Shown here in pieces: positions 7,427-15,659 of a stretch of 22,950 bases of DNA. Within the stretch, counting starts at the first letter, position 1. Every line of letters starts with the position of its first letter. Below the pieces are notes generated by a model that worked only from the letters and a program-made list of their open reading frames with translations, was not told the origin of the DNA and did not search any database. Origin of the DNA: a bacterium UBP15_UBA6099 (GTDB lineage Bacteria > UBP15 > UBA6099); contig DIWT01000007.1 in assembly GCA_002435745.1 (NCBI GenBank), positions 1-22,950 on the forward strand. The letters run 5' to 3'. Both the position numbers and the translations under genes were made by a program.

Positions 7427-7701
7427 TCCTTGTTCCCGCCTTCCGCATCGTCGTCGCGGATGATTATCGGCGGCGGAGTCCCCGCAGAAAGCTTGTCCAG
7501 CATGCTCGACGTCGGCATCGTCGGTTTCTGCTCTTTGCGTTTGCCCTCGTCGTATCCTTCTGCGTCCTTTTCGCTCTCTTCGAGCAGGTTCAGGAACTCA
7601 TTGTCCAACTGTCCCTTTTTCTCTTTCTTCTGTTTCTTCGCCGCGTCGTGGACCCGGTACAGGTCCCTCGTCCTGTCTATTTTTCCGTAGTTGTCCGACA
7701 C
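7423..7701 (-). CDS. Small charged protein of unknown function
   Basis: I do not recognise this 92-aa protein. It starts at GTG 7701 with AGGTGA 7 nt upstream, a good RBS. It has no membrane segment or cysteine. Residues 1-35 are basic, with the cluster AAKKQKKEKKG, followed by an acidic helix-like stretch NEFLNLLEESEKDAEGYDE, a linker, and a hydrophobic patch PPPIIIRDDD near the end. It begins 17 nt after the HD-GYP stop and ends in an ATGA overlap with acylphosphatase. The strong RBS, tight packing and sensible composition support a real gene. A cytoplasmic partner of the HD-GYP protein is possible but unproven. Confidence 0.7.
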   Translation of the reverse strand: MSDNYGKIDRTRDLYRVHDAAKKQKKEKKGQLDNEFLNLLEESEKDAEGYDEGKRKEQKPTMPTSSMLDKLSAGTPPPIIIRDDDAEGGNKE

Positions 7702-7718
7702 CGTAAAATCACCTCGCG

Positions 7719-10040
7719 TCAGGCCGGGGGGGCGGTTTCCCCGCCTTCAGGATCGAACACTTTTAGAAAAGCCGCGACCACCCTCGGATCGAACTGAGTG
7801 CCGCAGTGTTTCTTCACTTCCTGAATCGCGACTTCGTTGCTGAGCGCCTTCCTGTACGGCCTGTCCGAAGTCATCGCGTCAAAAGCGTCCGCAAGATGCA
7901 GTATCCGGGCAAGCTCCGGTATCTCGTCGCCCTTTATTCCGTCCGGATATCCGTATCCGTCGTACCGCTCGTGATGGTGGCGGATTATCGGGCAGACTTC
8001 CTTCAGGAAAGGAACGGGCTGGATGATGGTCTCGCCGACGATGGGGTGCGATTTTATCATGTCGTACTCGTCTACGGTGAGCTTCGATTTCTTGCCTATG
8101 ATGACCTCGCTGATGCCTATCTTTCCGATGTCGTGCAGATCGCTGGCGTATTTGAGAAGGTCAAGCTCGTTGTCGTCCAGCCCGTACGCGCGCCCTACGG
8201 CGGCGGCTATTTCGCTGACCCGCTTCGAGTGGCCGTGAGTGTACTGGTCTTTGGCGTCTATTGCCATCGAGAGGGCCTGAATGGTGTTTAGATAATTTTC
8301 GCGCAAAGAGTGGAACAGGCGGGCGTTCTCGATGGCTCCGGCGGCTTGATTCGCGAATATACCCAGAAGCCGTTTCTCGTCCTCCGTGAAAACCCGCTTT
8401 TCCTTGGTGTACAGGTTCAGCACTCCGAGCGCTGACACGTTGGTTATGAGCGGGATGCTGATAATGGACTTGACGCCGATGCTCCTTATGATGTGGTCGG
8501 ACTCGACCCTTTCGTCAGTGTCCACATCCTCGATAATGACGGGAACGCGGTCCTTGATGGCGCGCCCGCTCACTCCCTCTCCCGGCCGGGTAGGAGCTTT
8601 ATTTATATATTCCTCCCCAAGCCCTCGGGATATCTTGACGGACATCTTGTTTGTCGCAGGGTCCAGCAGTTTTATCGAGCAGATGTCGATTCCGATTATC
8701 TTCGCTATGGTGTCAACCATCATGTTGAGCACTTCGTTTATGTCCAGAGAAGTGGTTATGGCCTGAGTTACTTCTGCCAGAGATGTCAGTTCGCTGACTT
8801 TCTGGGACAGGTCGCGGTTCGCCTGTTCCCGTTTCTGGGCATCGCTCTGCACCTGATTGAAGGCTTCTTCGAGCTGGCTCTGGTAAATTTTGAGAGCGTC
8901 GATTTTTGATTCGAGGTCGGCGCTCATGCGGTTGAACGCCGAAGCCAGCCACCCGAACTCGTCCCTGCGGTAGATAGTCACGCGCTGACTGTAGTGGCCT
9001 TGGGAGATTTCCTCGGAAGCTCGTATAAGCTCGCCGATTGGGTAGGTTATCCTGCGCGCGCGGTACAACGCCAGATATGTGGACACCGCGAGGGCGAGAA
9101 GCCCCCACATGAATATCGCGTTCCTGACTTTGATGACGGGCGCGATGATTCTTTCATAAGGTTGGATGAGAATTAATTTCCAACCCGCCTCCGGGTTTAT
9201 CACAGCCGCCGCGACGATGTGTTTCTCTCCGTTCTCCTCAATCAGGAACTTCTCGGTTTTTCCCTGCTCGCCCGCCAGAATGCCTTTCCTGACTTTGTCT
9301 GTCGCCTCGCTCAGAGGCATTCCATCTTCGAAAACGCACTTGCCTATGGCGTTCGGGTCGGTGTGCGTCATCACCACTCCGTCATGGTTTATCAGGAACA
9401 TGCGCATGTCCCCGCCGGCGATTTCCTTTTTCTCAATAAGTTTTTCCATCGACGCGATGTCGACTATCACCTCGGCGACCACCGCTCCGGCGGCGGCTTC
9501 AAACCTTCCCGCGACCGGGACCGCTATGAAGAACGCGCCGGGCCGGTCATAGCCCACCGCCCCGCCGGAAAACACCGCAGTCTTGAGTTCATCCATCGCC
9601 CCGGCCACGTATTTTGAATTTGATATCTTGTCCAGCGACACGCAGGACATCTCGTCATAGTGGCTTGCGCTCACAATCTGCCGTTCGGAGTCGAGTATGA
9701 ACAGGGCGTTTATGCTCGTCTGGGAAAAATTCCTTCTAATCCTGTTTTCAAGCGGGAATCCGATTTCCATGGACCTGACATCGGGCAGGGAAGCCACTTC
9801 GGTGACATGGTCGATGTGCGCGTCCAGATCCCGGCGGACCTCCTCGCTGAACACGCCCGCCAGAAGCTCTATCTTCTGGGTCATGTGTTCCTCGGCCATG
9901 CGGCGGGTGTGCGAATGGGCTATCCACATGTAGACGCACGTCGAAACGAGCGACAGCAGCACGAACGACAACAACAGCTTGGTCCGCACTCCCCAAGCCT
10001 TCAGAAAACTGTTTTTGCCGTTCTGCGCGACTCCCGCCAT
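7719..10040 (-). CDS. Membrane sensor HD-GYP phosphodiesterase (Cache-HAMP-GAF-HD-GYP)
   Basis: A 773-aa predicted c-di-GMP phosphodiesterase. TM1 (about 19-42) and TM2 (304-326) flank a periplasmic double-Cache-like sensor (50-300). HAMP (about 324-378), a coiled coil (380-420) and GAF (430-575) follow in the cytoplasm, then HD-GYP (580-765). Catalytic features are intact: H602xHS, H636-D637 in LHDIGKIG, H665 in KSHPIVG, HHE (689-691), and the GYP motif within YDGYGYPDG (693-701). This predicts cleavage of c-di-GMP to pGpG or GMP, controlled by a small extracellular ligand and a GAF signal. It starts 11 nt after the lytic transglycosylase stop. No GGDEF protein is encoded in the window. Signal identity cannot be read from the sequence. 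Confidence 0.93.
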   Translation of the reverse strand: MAGVAQNGKNSFLKAWGVRTKLLLSFVLLSLVSTCVYMWIAHSHTRRMAEEHMTQKIELLAGVFSEEVRRDLDAHIDHVTEVASLPDVRSMEIGFPLENRIRRNFSQTSINALFILDSERQIVSASHYDEMSCVSLDKISNSKYVAGAMDELKTAVFSGGAVGYDRPGAFFIAVPVAGRFEAAAGAVVAEVIVDIASMEKLIEKKEIAGGDMRMFLINHDGVVMTHTDPNAIGKCVFEDGMPLSEATDKVRKGILAGEQGKTEKFLIEENGEKHIVAAAVINPEAGWKLILIQPYERIIAPVIKVRNAIFMWGLLALAVSTYLALYRARRITYPIGELIRASEEISQGHYSQRVTIYRRDEFGWLASAFNRMSADLESKIDALKIYQSQLEEAFNQVQSDAQKREQANRDLSQKVSELTSLAEVTQAITTSLDINEVLNMMVDTIAKIIGIDICSIKLLDPATNKMSVKISRGLGEEYINKAPTRPGEGVSGRAIKDRVPVIIEDVDTDERVESDHIIRSIGVKSIISIPLITNVSALGVLNLYTKEKRVFTEDEKRLLGIFANQAAGAIENARLFHSLRENYLNTIQALSMAIDAKDQYTHGHSKRVSEIAAAVGRAYGLDDNELDLLKYASDLHDIGKIGISEVIIGKKSKLTVDEYDMIKSHPIVGETIIQPVPFLKEVCPIIRHHHERYDGYGYPDGIKGDEIPELARILHLADAFDAMTSDRPYRKALSNEVAIQEVKKHCGTQFDPRVVAAFLKVFDPEGGETAPPA

Positions 10041-10051
10041 CCCCTATCGCC

Positions 10052-10723
10052 TCAACGACCATACACGAAGAAGGTGTACAGTTTTTTCACTTTCGCAACG
10101 TAGTCTATCGTCTCCCTGTAAGGAGGCATTCCCTTGTGCCTCGCGACCGCCTCCGGGCCGGCGTTGTAGCTGGCCAGCGCCAGTTCCAGCGCGCGCTCCG
10201 AATTCTGCCACCTCCGGTATTGGTCGCTGAGATATTTTACCGTTCCGTAAATATTCTCCCTCGGATCGAAAGCGTTTCTGACGCCCAGCATGGCGGCGGT
10301 TCCGGGCATAAGCTGCCCCAGTCCCATCGCGCCTTTGGGCGACACCGCGTTCGGCTGGAACCTAGACTCGATCACTATGACCGACATCACCAGCCGGGGG
10401 TCCACCTTCATCGCCGTAGAGTAATGCAGCACGTAACGCGCTATGTTCAGCGCCTGCCTTTCCGGCAGGTTTTTATTGTAATACCTGACGACGTTCATAT
10501 AGTCGCTTTCGATTCTGGCTAACTCGTGGCTGAGAGTTATCTCCTGCTGAAACGCTACCGGCATGCTTTCTGGCATAGCCTCAGGCCGGGATTTCATGAC
10601 GGCCTGCGCGGAAGCGACTTCCTCGCCGGACTCCTGCGCCGCCGCCGGAAACCCCGCCGCGACCATGAACGCCAACGCCGCCGCCAGCAGCGCGGCCGCC
10701 CTCCTCGTTCTCCTGTCCCTCAT
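10052..10723 (-). CDS. Periplasmic lytic transglycosylase (SLT/MltE-type)
   Basis: A 223-aa secreted peptidoglycan lytic transglycosylase. A signal peptide (about 1-30, RDRRTRR then a hydrophobic core, cleavage after AAA-QES) is followed by a polar linker and the SLT domain. The catalytic Glu119 lies in VIESRFQPNAVSPKGAMG, followed by GLGQLMPGTA, the NIYGTVKYL segment and ALASYNAGPEAVARHKG, all standard goose-lysozyme-fold family blocks. I chose the ATG at 10723 because it overlaps the preceding stop as ATGA, with GGGTGA just upstream; two earlier ATGs (10738, 10753) lie inside the upstream gene. It sits between the NHL protein and the HD-GYP protein, suggesting wall remodelling tied to this signalling operon. 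Confidence 0.92.
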   Translation of the reverse strand: MRDRRTRRAAALLAAALAFMVAAGFPAAAQESGEEVASAQAVMKSRPEAMPESMPVAFQQEITLSHELARIESDYMNVVRYYNKNLPERQALNIARYVLHYSTAMKVDPRLVMSVIVIESRFQPNAVSPKGAMGLGQLMPGTAAMLGVRNAFDPRENIYGTVKYLSDQYRRWQNSERALELALASYNAGPEAVARHKGMPPYRETIDYVAKVKKLYTFFVYGR

Positions 10724-12420
10724 AGTTTCACCCGCCATATTTTTCCCTTGCATACGTTCTCGCAGCCCGCGTCATAACTGTAGCGGTTGCTTCCCACTAT
10801 ATAAAGATACTGCCCCTTCGGGTCCAGTTTTACGCTCATCGGATAGAAAGACTGCAGGTCGTCCAGCGAATCCTGCGCGATTATGCCCGCTATCTTTCCC
10901 ATCGGGTTTGCGATCAGCGCCCGCTTCGCCGCCGTGTCCGCTATGTAAACAAAACCCTGCGAATCCACAGCTATGCCCGACGGCTTGTTGAGCGATATCC
11001 TCGTGTTCTCTCCGTCTTTCTCCTCGAACAGCGTGAACGGAGTTATCTCTTTTCCTACTATCTTCAGCACCGTTCCGGACAGTTTCAGCGTTACGAATAT
11101 GTCGCCGGAGTCCGCGATCGCGATGCCGTTAGGCTCCCTGTAGTTGCGCGGGATGTCGATAGTGCGCTGATGAGATCCGGACTTGTCGAACACCAACACT
11201 CTGTTGTTTCCCCTGTCGCAGACATATATCAAATCTTTAGCCACGGCGATCGCCTTCGGGTTGCGCATCGTTATCCTTCCGCGCTTAGAGGGCATCTCTC
11301 CAGCCGGCTCTCCGTCCATTCCTATGGCGAAAACCCTGTTGACGTTTATCGAGAAATCCGCCACATACAACTTGTCCTCTGAGACGTCTATTCCGGTCGG
11401 GAACCGCAGTTTGGTCTTTTCGCCTATGTAAGAACTGTCTCCCGTGGCGGGGTCGTGGCGAATGACCTGATCCCTGCCCACATCCACGATGTAGTAAATC
11501 CCGTCGTCGGATATGTCTATGTCATACGGAACGCGCAGGCCGTCGAGCGCGATTTCCGGCAGGTACTTCTTGGCATCCGGCTGTATCTTTTCGATTGCCC
11601 TCTCGACCAGCGTCTTCTGTTTTTTTACGTAACCGAGGGTGTTGGCCCTCACCGCTCTCATGATGTCTCCCCACAGGAAAGGGATCATGATAACAACGGC
11701 GAGCGCGGCGACTATGCCGAAGTTGCGCATGTTGGCCGCCGTCGAGTTCCTTCTCTCGTTCTCCTCGAACTTTACAAGGAGCATCCTCGGATCGACCGTC
11801 TCCTCGTATCTGTTTGCCGTCATCTGGAGCTTGCCGCACGCCAAGTTCAGATCCGGCTCGGTCAGCAGCATGTTTTTCAACTCCAGCCGGGACATGTGCT
11901 TGATCATGTTTTCCGAGCACATCGCCAAGCAGTCCCCGCTCCCGGCGGACACTGATTCGGCCTGCACGCTTTTCAGCCCGCGCTGCTCCGGCGTCTTGAA
12001 CACCTGAAAAAGTTTCCTGTCTTTCAGATAAAACAACGGGCACGCGTTTATGCGCGCGATGTGAAGCTGACCGTGTTTGACCAGCGCCACCGCGAAGGAA
12101 TGGCGGGTGGACTGATGTTCCACAAGCCCCGCCGTCTCCAACTCCCGCTGAAGCCCTATCACGATGTCTCTTACGAACGCCTGAGGCTTCGATATCGACC
12201 CCACATCCGAGCTGTCCACGTACGGCGTGGCTTTCTCGGAAAGATATTCCATCCCCGCCCTCTCGGCTTCGGGCGAACACTCGTTGAACAGCGCGAACAG
12301 CCCGAAGTCCAAGTCGGACGCGTTGGTGTCGTAGATGTAAACGCCCTGCCCGAACCGCGAGTCCGGCCCGCACGAGCCTACCAGCGTCCTGAACGATTTA
12401 TGAGCGGTTTTGCTCCGCAT
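10720..12420 (-). CDS. Degenerate PP2C-like domain - TM - NHL beta-propeller protein
   Basis: A 566-aa membrane protein. Residues about 1-215 follow the order of a PP2C phosphatase but lack its ligands: FGLFALFN (39-46) replaces FGVxDGMG, IARINACPLFYLKDRKL (121-137) replaces the AHVGDSRxYLxRDGxL block, and SGDCLAMCSENM (161-172) replaces GDxLLLCSDGL. One TM spans about 232-250. Residues 290-566 form an NHL-type propeller with repeats such as PTGIDVSEDKLYVAD, PKAIAVAKDLIYVCDRGNNR, PNGIAIADSGDIFVT and PSGIAVDSQGFVYIAD. The predicted topology is a cytoplasmic pseudo-phosphatase with an outside propeller. It starts 3 nt after the PP2C gene and overlaps the transglycosylase by 4 nt. The PP2C reading rests on pattern comparison; the propeller is secure. 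Confidence 0.85.
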   Translation of the reverse strand: MRSKTAHKSFRTLVGSCGPDSRFGQGVYIYDTNASDLDFGLFALFNECSPEAERAGMEYLSEKATPYVDSSDVGSISKPQAFVRDIVIGLQRELETAGLVEHQSTRHSFAVALVKHGQLHIARINACPLFYLKDRKLFQVFKTPEQRGLKSVQAESVSAGSGDCLAMCSENMIKHMSRLELKNMLLTEPDLNLACGKLQMTANRYEETVDPRMLLVKFEENERRNSTAANMRNFGIVAALAVVIMIPFLWGDIMRAVRANTLGYVKKQKTLVERAIEKIQPDAKKYLPEIALDGLRVPYDIDISDDGIYYIVDVGRDQVIRHDPATGDSSYIGEKTKLRFPTGIDVSEDKLYVADFSINVNRVFAIGMDGEPAGEMPSKRGRITMRNPKAIAVAKDLIYVCDRGNNRVLVFDKSGSHQRTIDIPRNYREPNGIAIADSGDIFVTLKLSGTVLKIVGKEITPFTLFEEKDGENTRISLNKPSGIAVDSQGFVYIADTAAKRALIANPMGKIAGIIAQDSLDDLQSFYPMSVKLDPKGQYLYIVGSNRYSYDAGCENVCKGKIWRVKL

Positions 12421-12423
12421 ATC

Positions 12424-14253
12424 TTATTCTCGCTCCAGTTCGATTTCTATCAGCTTGAATTCTCCTTCGAGCGACACCGTCTTCCTCGCCGTCTTCCAGC
12501 CGGGTCCGGAAACCTGAAAAACGTATTCTCCCGGCTCTATGTCGTGCCGCGTGTCGCAGAACCCGGTCAGAGCCAGCTTGCCGTTCCTGAATATCATAAG
12601 CGTGCAGTTTCGCACGTTCGATGTCACGTTGAAATACGCTCTGTTCAACTTAGGCGCGGAAGGCTCCGCCCCTGCTCCCTCGACTTCTATAGCCGCCGGG
12701 TATCCCGTCTCCTTCGAGGGAGATGTCGAAACAACCAGAGGCGAAGGAGTCGGCGGGGTTTCCGGAACCGCGCGCGGCGGCAGCTTCACAGGCTCCGCCT
12801 TTGCCGCGGTTTCCGCCCGCGTGTCGATTATCCTCTCTCCCTCAAACCTGAAAATTATCGACTGGGTTATCCCTGAAGCGATGTTGAGCGAGCGTCCCTC
12901 GGACTCCCGGCCTCTCGTCGCTTTCACATGATGCCGCCCCGGCGGTATCTGCCTCAGCAGTATCTCCTCTTTCGGAAATCCTTCCAGCTTCTTGTCGTCA
13001 AGATGAAGCGCGTCGCAGGCGGGCCTGCATAATATCAATAGCGAGCCGTTGTCCGGCGAAGACGGCAGCAGCGTTATCGACAACTCGATCCGCTCTCCGG
13101 GTTTCGGGTTCAGGACTTCCATGTGCGGGTCGAACCCGTCCGCCTCGACCCGAAGCTCTACGCCGCCGTTTGCGGGAATCCCGAAAATCTTCCCCGGCTC
13201 GTAAATCTGCTGAACTCCGTTCACAAACACCCTCGCTCCGGCGGGAGTCACGGAAACCGACACGCCCGCCTCTCCGCGCCTCAGGCCGGGAATCAAAATC
13301 CGCTCCCCGCTCCCGTTGCCGTCTTCCAAGACCGGCAGGGTTCCGGGCGTCTCGTCTTGCTTCGCCGCTCCGGGCAGCCGCGCGCCGAGATAAAACACCG
13401 CCCCCATCGCGCACAACATTGCGACGACCGCAAGATATTTCTTCGTGTATGTGGAAACCGGATATTTTACTTTGATGTCCGGCGCTGGAGTTTTCGCTTC
13501 GGGAATTTCAATCCTGACGATGACCACGCCCATGTCGTCCTCGGAACTCTTGCCCGCGCCCGCTTCGGCCAGCATCGAGGATGCCGCCTCGTCTATCGTT
13601 CTTGAGACCGCCAGAATGTCCGCCGCCGACTTCTCGCGCAGCTTCGCGTCCAGTCCGTCTGACACGATGACCAGACAATCTCCGACCTGAACCCGCCTGC
13701 TGATGTAAACGGGATTGAAGCCTTCTGCGGGCCATCCGGGAGGAACAAGCCCTTCGGGCCGCTCTTTCGCCTCGCCGTCCTCGAGCGCGCCCAAATCCTG
13801 CTTGGGCGTCAGCCGGGTCGCTTTTCCTTCTGACACGATGTACGCCGCTCCGCCGCCAGCCGCCGCAAGATGCGCCGTTTCTCCTTCAATGTATCCGCAC
13901 ACTATAGAAGCCGCAGCCGCCTTCTTGTCCTCGCCTCCGGACTCCGCGAGCAGCCTCGCGTGTATCTCTTCAAGGCATCCGGGCAACAGATTGTTTCCGT
14001 TCACGCTGTCCGATTCGCGGATGAGTCGCATGGACTCCTTCAGGACGTTGACGGCCAGTTCGCTTGCCGCAGACGCTCGCGCGCCCATCCCGTCCGCTAT
14101 CCCGAACAGAGCCTTGACCCGCCCCGGCCCGGAATACGAAACATTACAGATATATTCAGCGTTGAACTCGCGTCCCGCCCCTTTGACGGTCATTCCGGTT
14201 GTTCTTGCGGCCGGGCCTTTAACTTCAGGCGCAGCCGCCGCCGCGTTCATCAT
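12424..14253 (-). CDS. Membrane PP2C-family (PPM) Ser/Thr phosphatase with PEGA-like periplasmic repeats
   Basis: A 609-aa protein. The PP2C domain (about 20-250) keeps the dinuclear metal ligands: Asp54 in FGIADGMG, Asp199 in VSDGL and Asp239/240 in SEDDMGVVIV. The usual GDSR block, which supplies the third-metal Asp, reads AAAGGGAAYIV, and the basic GGH after DGMG is AR. A TM lies at 272-294. Outside it come two PEGA-like segments (328-400, with AGARVFVNGV; 402-470, with IPPGRHHVKATRG), a Pro-rich linker and a third (540-608, with EPGEYVFQVSG). It should remove phosphate from Ser/Thr in proteins; the target is unknown. The ATG overlaps the mtnA stop as ATGATG, and the NHL gene follows after 3 nt. 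No Ser/Thr kinase is in the window. Confidence 0.88.
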   Translation of the reverse strand: MMNAAAAAPEVKGPAARTTGMTVKGAGREFNAEYICNVSYSGPGRVKALFGIADGMGARASAASELAVNVLKESMRLIRESDSVNGNNLLPGCLEEIHARLLAESGGEDKKAAAASIVCGYIEGETAHLAAAGGGAAYIVSEGKATRLTPKQDLGALEDGEAKERPEGLVPPGWPAEGFNPVYISRRVQVGDCLVIVSDGLDAKLREKSAADILAVSRTIDEAASSMLAEAGAGKSSEDDMGVVIVRIEIPEAKTPAPDIKVKYPVSTYTKKYLAVVAMLCAMGAVFYLGARLPGAAKQDETPGTLPVLEDGNGSGERILIPGLRRGEAGVSVSVTPAGARVFVNGVQQIYEPGKIFGIPANGGVELRVEADGFDPHMEVLNPKPGERIELSITLLPSSPDNGSLLILCRPACDALHLDDKKLEGFPKEEILLRQIPPGRHHVKATRGRESEGRSLNIASGITQSIIFRFEGERIIDTRAETAAKAEPVKLPPRAVPETPPTPSPLVVSTSPSKETGYPAAIEVEGAGAEPSAPKLNRAYFNVTSNVRNCTLMIFRNGKLALTGFCDTRHDIEPGEYVFQVSGPGWKTARKTVSLEGEFKLIEIELERE

Positions 14254-15338
14254 CTCTTGCCGGCCAATCTCGTTATTTTGTTCGCGTTCGGGGCCTTCGC
14301 CACTCCCCGCTCGGTTATTATCGCTGTCGCCAACTCTGCGGGAGTCACATCAAACGCCGGGTTATAGACCTCGGTCTCGTCCGGGCAGATTTTCATTCCG
14401 TTAATGATTCTCACCTCGCGCTCGTCGCGCGTCTCTATCACGATTCCCGCGCCGTCCGGCGTCGCTAGGTCTATCGTGGACACCGGCGCGGCAACGTAGA
14501 AAGGAATCCCGTGCGCCCGCGCCAGAACCGCCAGACCGTAAGTGCCGGTCTTGTTGGCGAAATCCCCGTTCGCCGCTATTCTGTCCGCCCCCACGACCAC
14601 CGCGTCCACCTCGCCTCGCGCCATCAGCGCCCCCGCCATATTGTCGCATATCAGCGTCGCGGGTATCTTCTCCATAGCCAGCTCGAACGCGGTCAGTTTC
14701 GCCCCCTGTAGCCACGGCCTCGTCTCGTCCACGTACACCCTAGTTATCTTCCCCGCCGCGCTCGCGGAGCGTATCACTCCCAGCGCCGTTCCGTACCCCG
14801 CCGTCGCCAGCCCTCCCGCGTTGCAGTGGGTTAGGACTCGACTGTTTTTTTTCAGCAACTTAGCCCCGAAAGCCCCTATCGCCCGGCAGGCTTCCACGTC
14901 TTCGCGCCGTATCTTTTCCGCCTCAGCAACCATCGCCTTCCTGACGCTCTCTACCGAACCGCTCTTTGCCGCGACGGATTTCATCCGCTCCAGCGCCCAG
15001 AATAGATTAACGGCAGTCGGCCTTGTCGACGCCAGAAGCTCAGCCGCAGATTCAAGAGCCGCGTTCAACTTTCCCCTGTCCGCCCCCCTGAACTTGACTG
15101 CCGCCAGCGCCATGCCCATCGCGGCGGCAACCCCTATCGCCGGCGCGCCCCTCACCTTCATTCCCACAATCGCGGAGGCGACGGACTCGACCGTCTTAAG
15201 TTCGATATACTTGAGTTTGTTCGGAAGCAGAGTCTGATCGACCAGCCTGACCGCTCCGCTTTTTACCCATGACACCGTTTCCAAAGCAAGCCCCCGTCGC
15301 AGTGAGCTGTCAAAGTATAATTCCCAAAACTTGAACAT
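14250..15338 (-). CDS. mtnA: S-methyl-5-thioribose-1-phosphate isomerase
   Basis: A 362-aa aldose-ketose isomerase of the methionine salvage pathway, converting MTR-1-P to MTRu-1-P. Family blocks are complete: KVRGAPAIGVAAAMGMAL, STRPTAVNLFWAL, THCNAGGLATAGYGTALGV with catalytic Cys172, VDETRPWLQGAKLT, GADRIAANGDFANKTGTYGL with catalytic Asp252, and NPAFDVTP. eIF2B-type regulators are excluded by the Cys and Asp. The start is open: ATG 15338 gives about 18 extra N-terminal residues and lies only 7 nt beyond the predicted transcription start; TTG 15284 gives L-ETVSW, like the usual METxxW, and has GGGGG upstream. No other mtn gene is seen. The gene overlaps the PP2C gene by 4 nt. Confidence 0.93.
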   Translation of the reverse strand: MFKFWELYFDSSLRRGLALETVSWVKSGAVRLVDQTLLPNKLKYIELKTVESVASAIVGMKVRGAPAIGVAAAMGMALAAVKFRGADRGKLNAALESAAELLASTRPTAVNLFWALERMKSVAAKSGSVESVRKAMVAEAEKIRREDVEACRAIGAFGAKLLKKNSRVLTHCNAGGLATAGYGTALGVIRSASAAGKITRVYVDETRPWLQGAKLTAFELAMEKIPATLICDNMAGALMARGEVDAVVVGADRIAANGDFANKTGTYGLAVLARAHGIPFYVAAPVSTIDLATPDGAGIVIETRDEREVRIINGMKICPDETEVYNPAFDVTPAELATAIITERGVAKAPNANKITRLAGKR

Positions 15339-15351
15339 CTGCCATCGGTCT

Positions 15352-15380
15352 ATTCTATACTAATAACTATTGGGATTCAA
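15352..15380 (-). promoter_or_regulatory. Candidate promoter for the mtnA operon
   Basis: The minus strand has TTGAAT (15380-15375), a 17-nt spacer and TAGAAT (15357-15352), matching 4 and 5 of 6 consensus bases. The start would be near 15345, leaving almost no leader for ATG 15338 but about 60 nt for TTG 15284. A second perfect TATAAT lies at 15455-15450 without a good -35. Confidence 0.5.
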
Positions 15381-15547
15381 TATTATTTTTTGATGTTTTG
15401 GATAGATTTATACTTTTTGATGAAAGTTCTTAGCAAATTGGATTTGATGATTATAACGCCAAAATAAAATCCTGAGTATAGGAAAAACTCTGGAAGTTAT
15501 TACGCGCAGACCGAAAGCTCCGCTTTCACCGCTTTCTCCTATATCTG

Positions 15548-15572
15548 CGTTGCCAAGGAGACCTTGGCAACG
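15548..15572. repeat. Perfect 11-bp hairpin with a 3-base loop
   Basis: CGTTGCCAAGG and CCTTGGCAACG are separated by AGA. It is the strongest stem in the gap and would fold in RNA from either strand. Neither side is followed by a U tract, so it is not a typical terminator; it may protect the ispD mRNA 3' end or be part of a small dispersed element. Confidence 0.75.
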
Positions 15573-15659
15573 ATGAATGAGAGACATTAGTAACTATGAG
15601 TGAGAGACCTCAGTACCTATGATGATAAACGATTAGAAGAAACGATGTAGATAAACGAT
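15573..15659. repeat. Degenerate short direct repeats
   Basis: Two adjacent 23-nt units, 15573-15595 and 15596-15618, share 19 of 23 bases (atgaRtgagagac core). They are followed by GATAAACGAT at 15624-15633 and again at 15650-15659, 26 nt apart. Further GAGGAGAGA-like purine runs continue to about 15690. The tract directly abuts the 11-bp hairpin. Confidence 0.7.

Noticed and set aside
13123..13605. Long plus-strand frames inside the PP2C and other GC-rich genes
   Set aside because: They are antisense shadows of clearly recognised proteins, are rich in Arg and Pro/His, and lack RBSs.
15573..15659. CRISPR array
   Set aside because: Repeats are only two degenerate units without spacers of constant length, and no cas gene is nearby.
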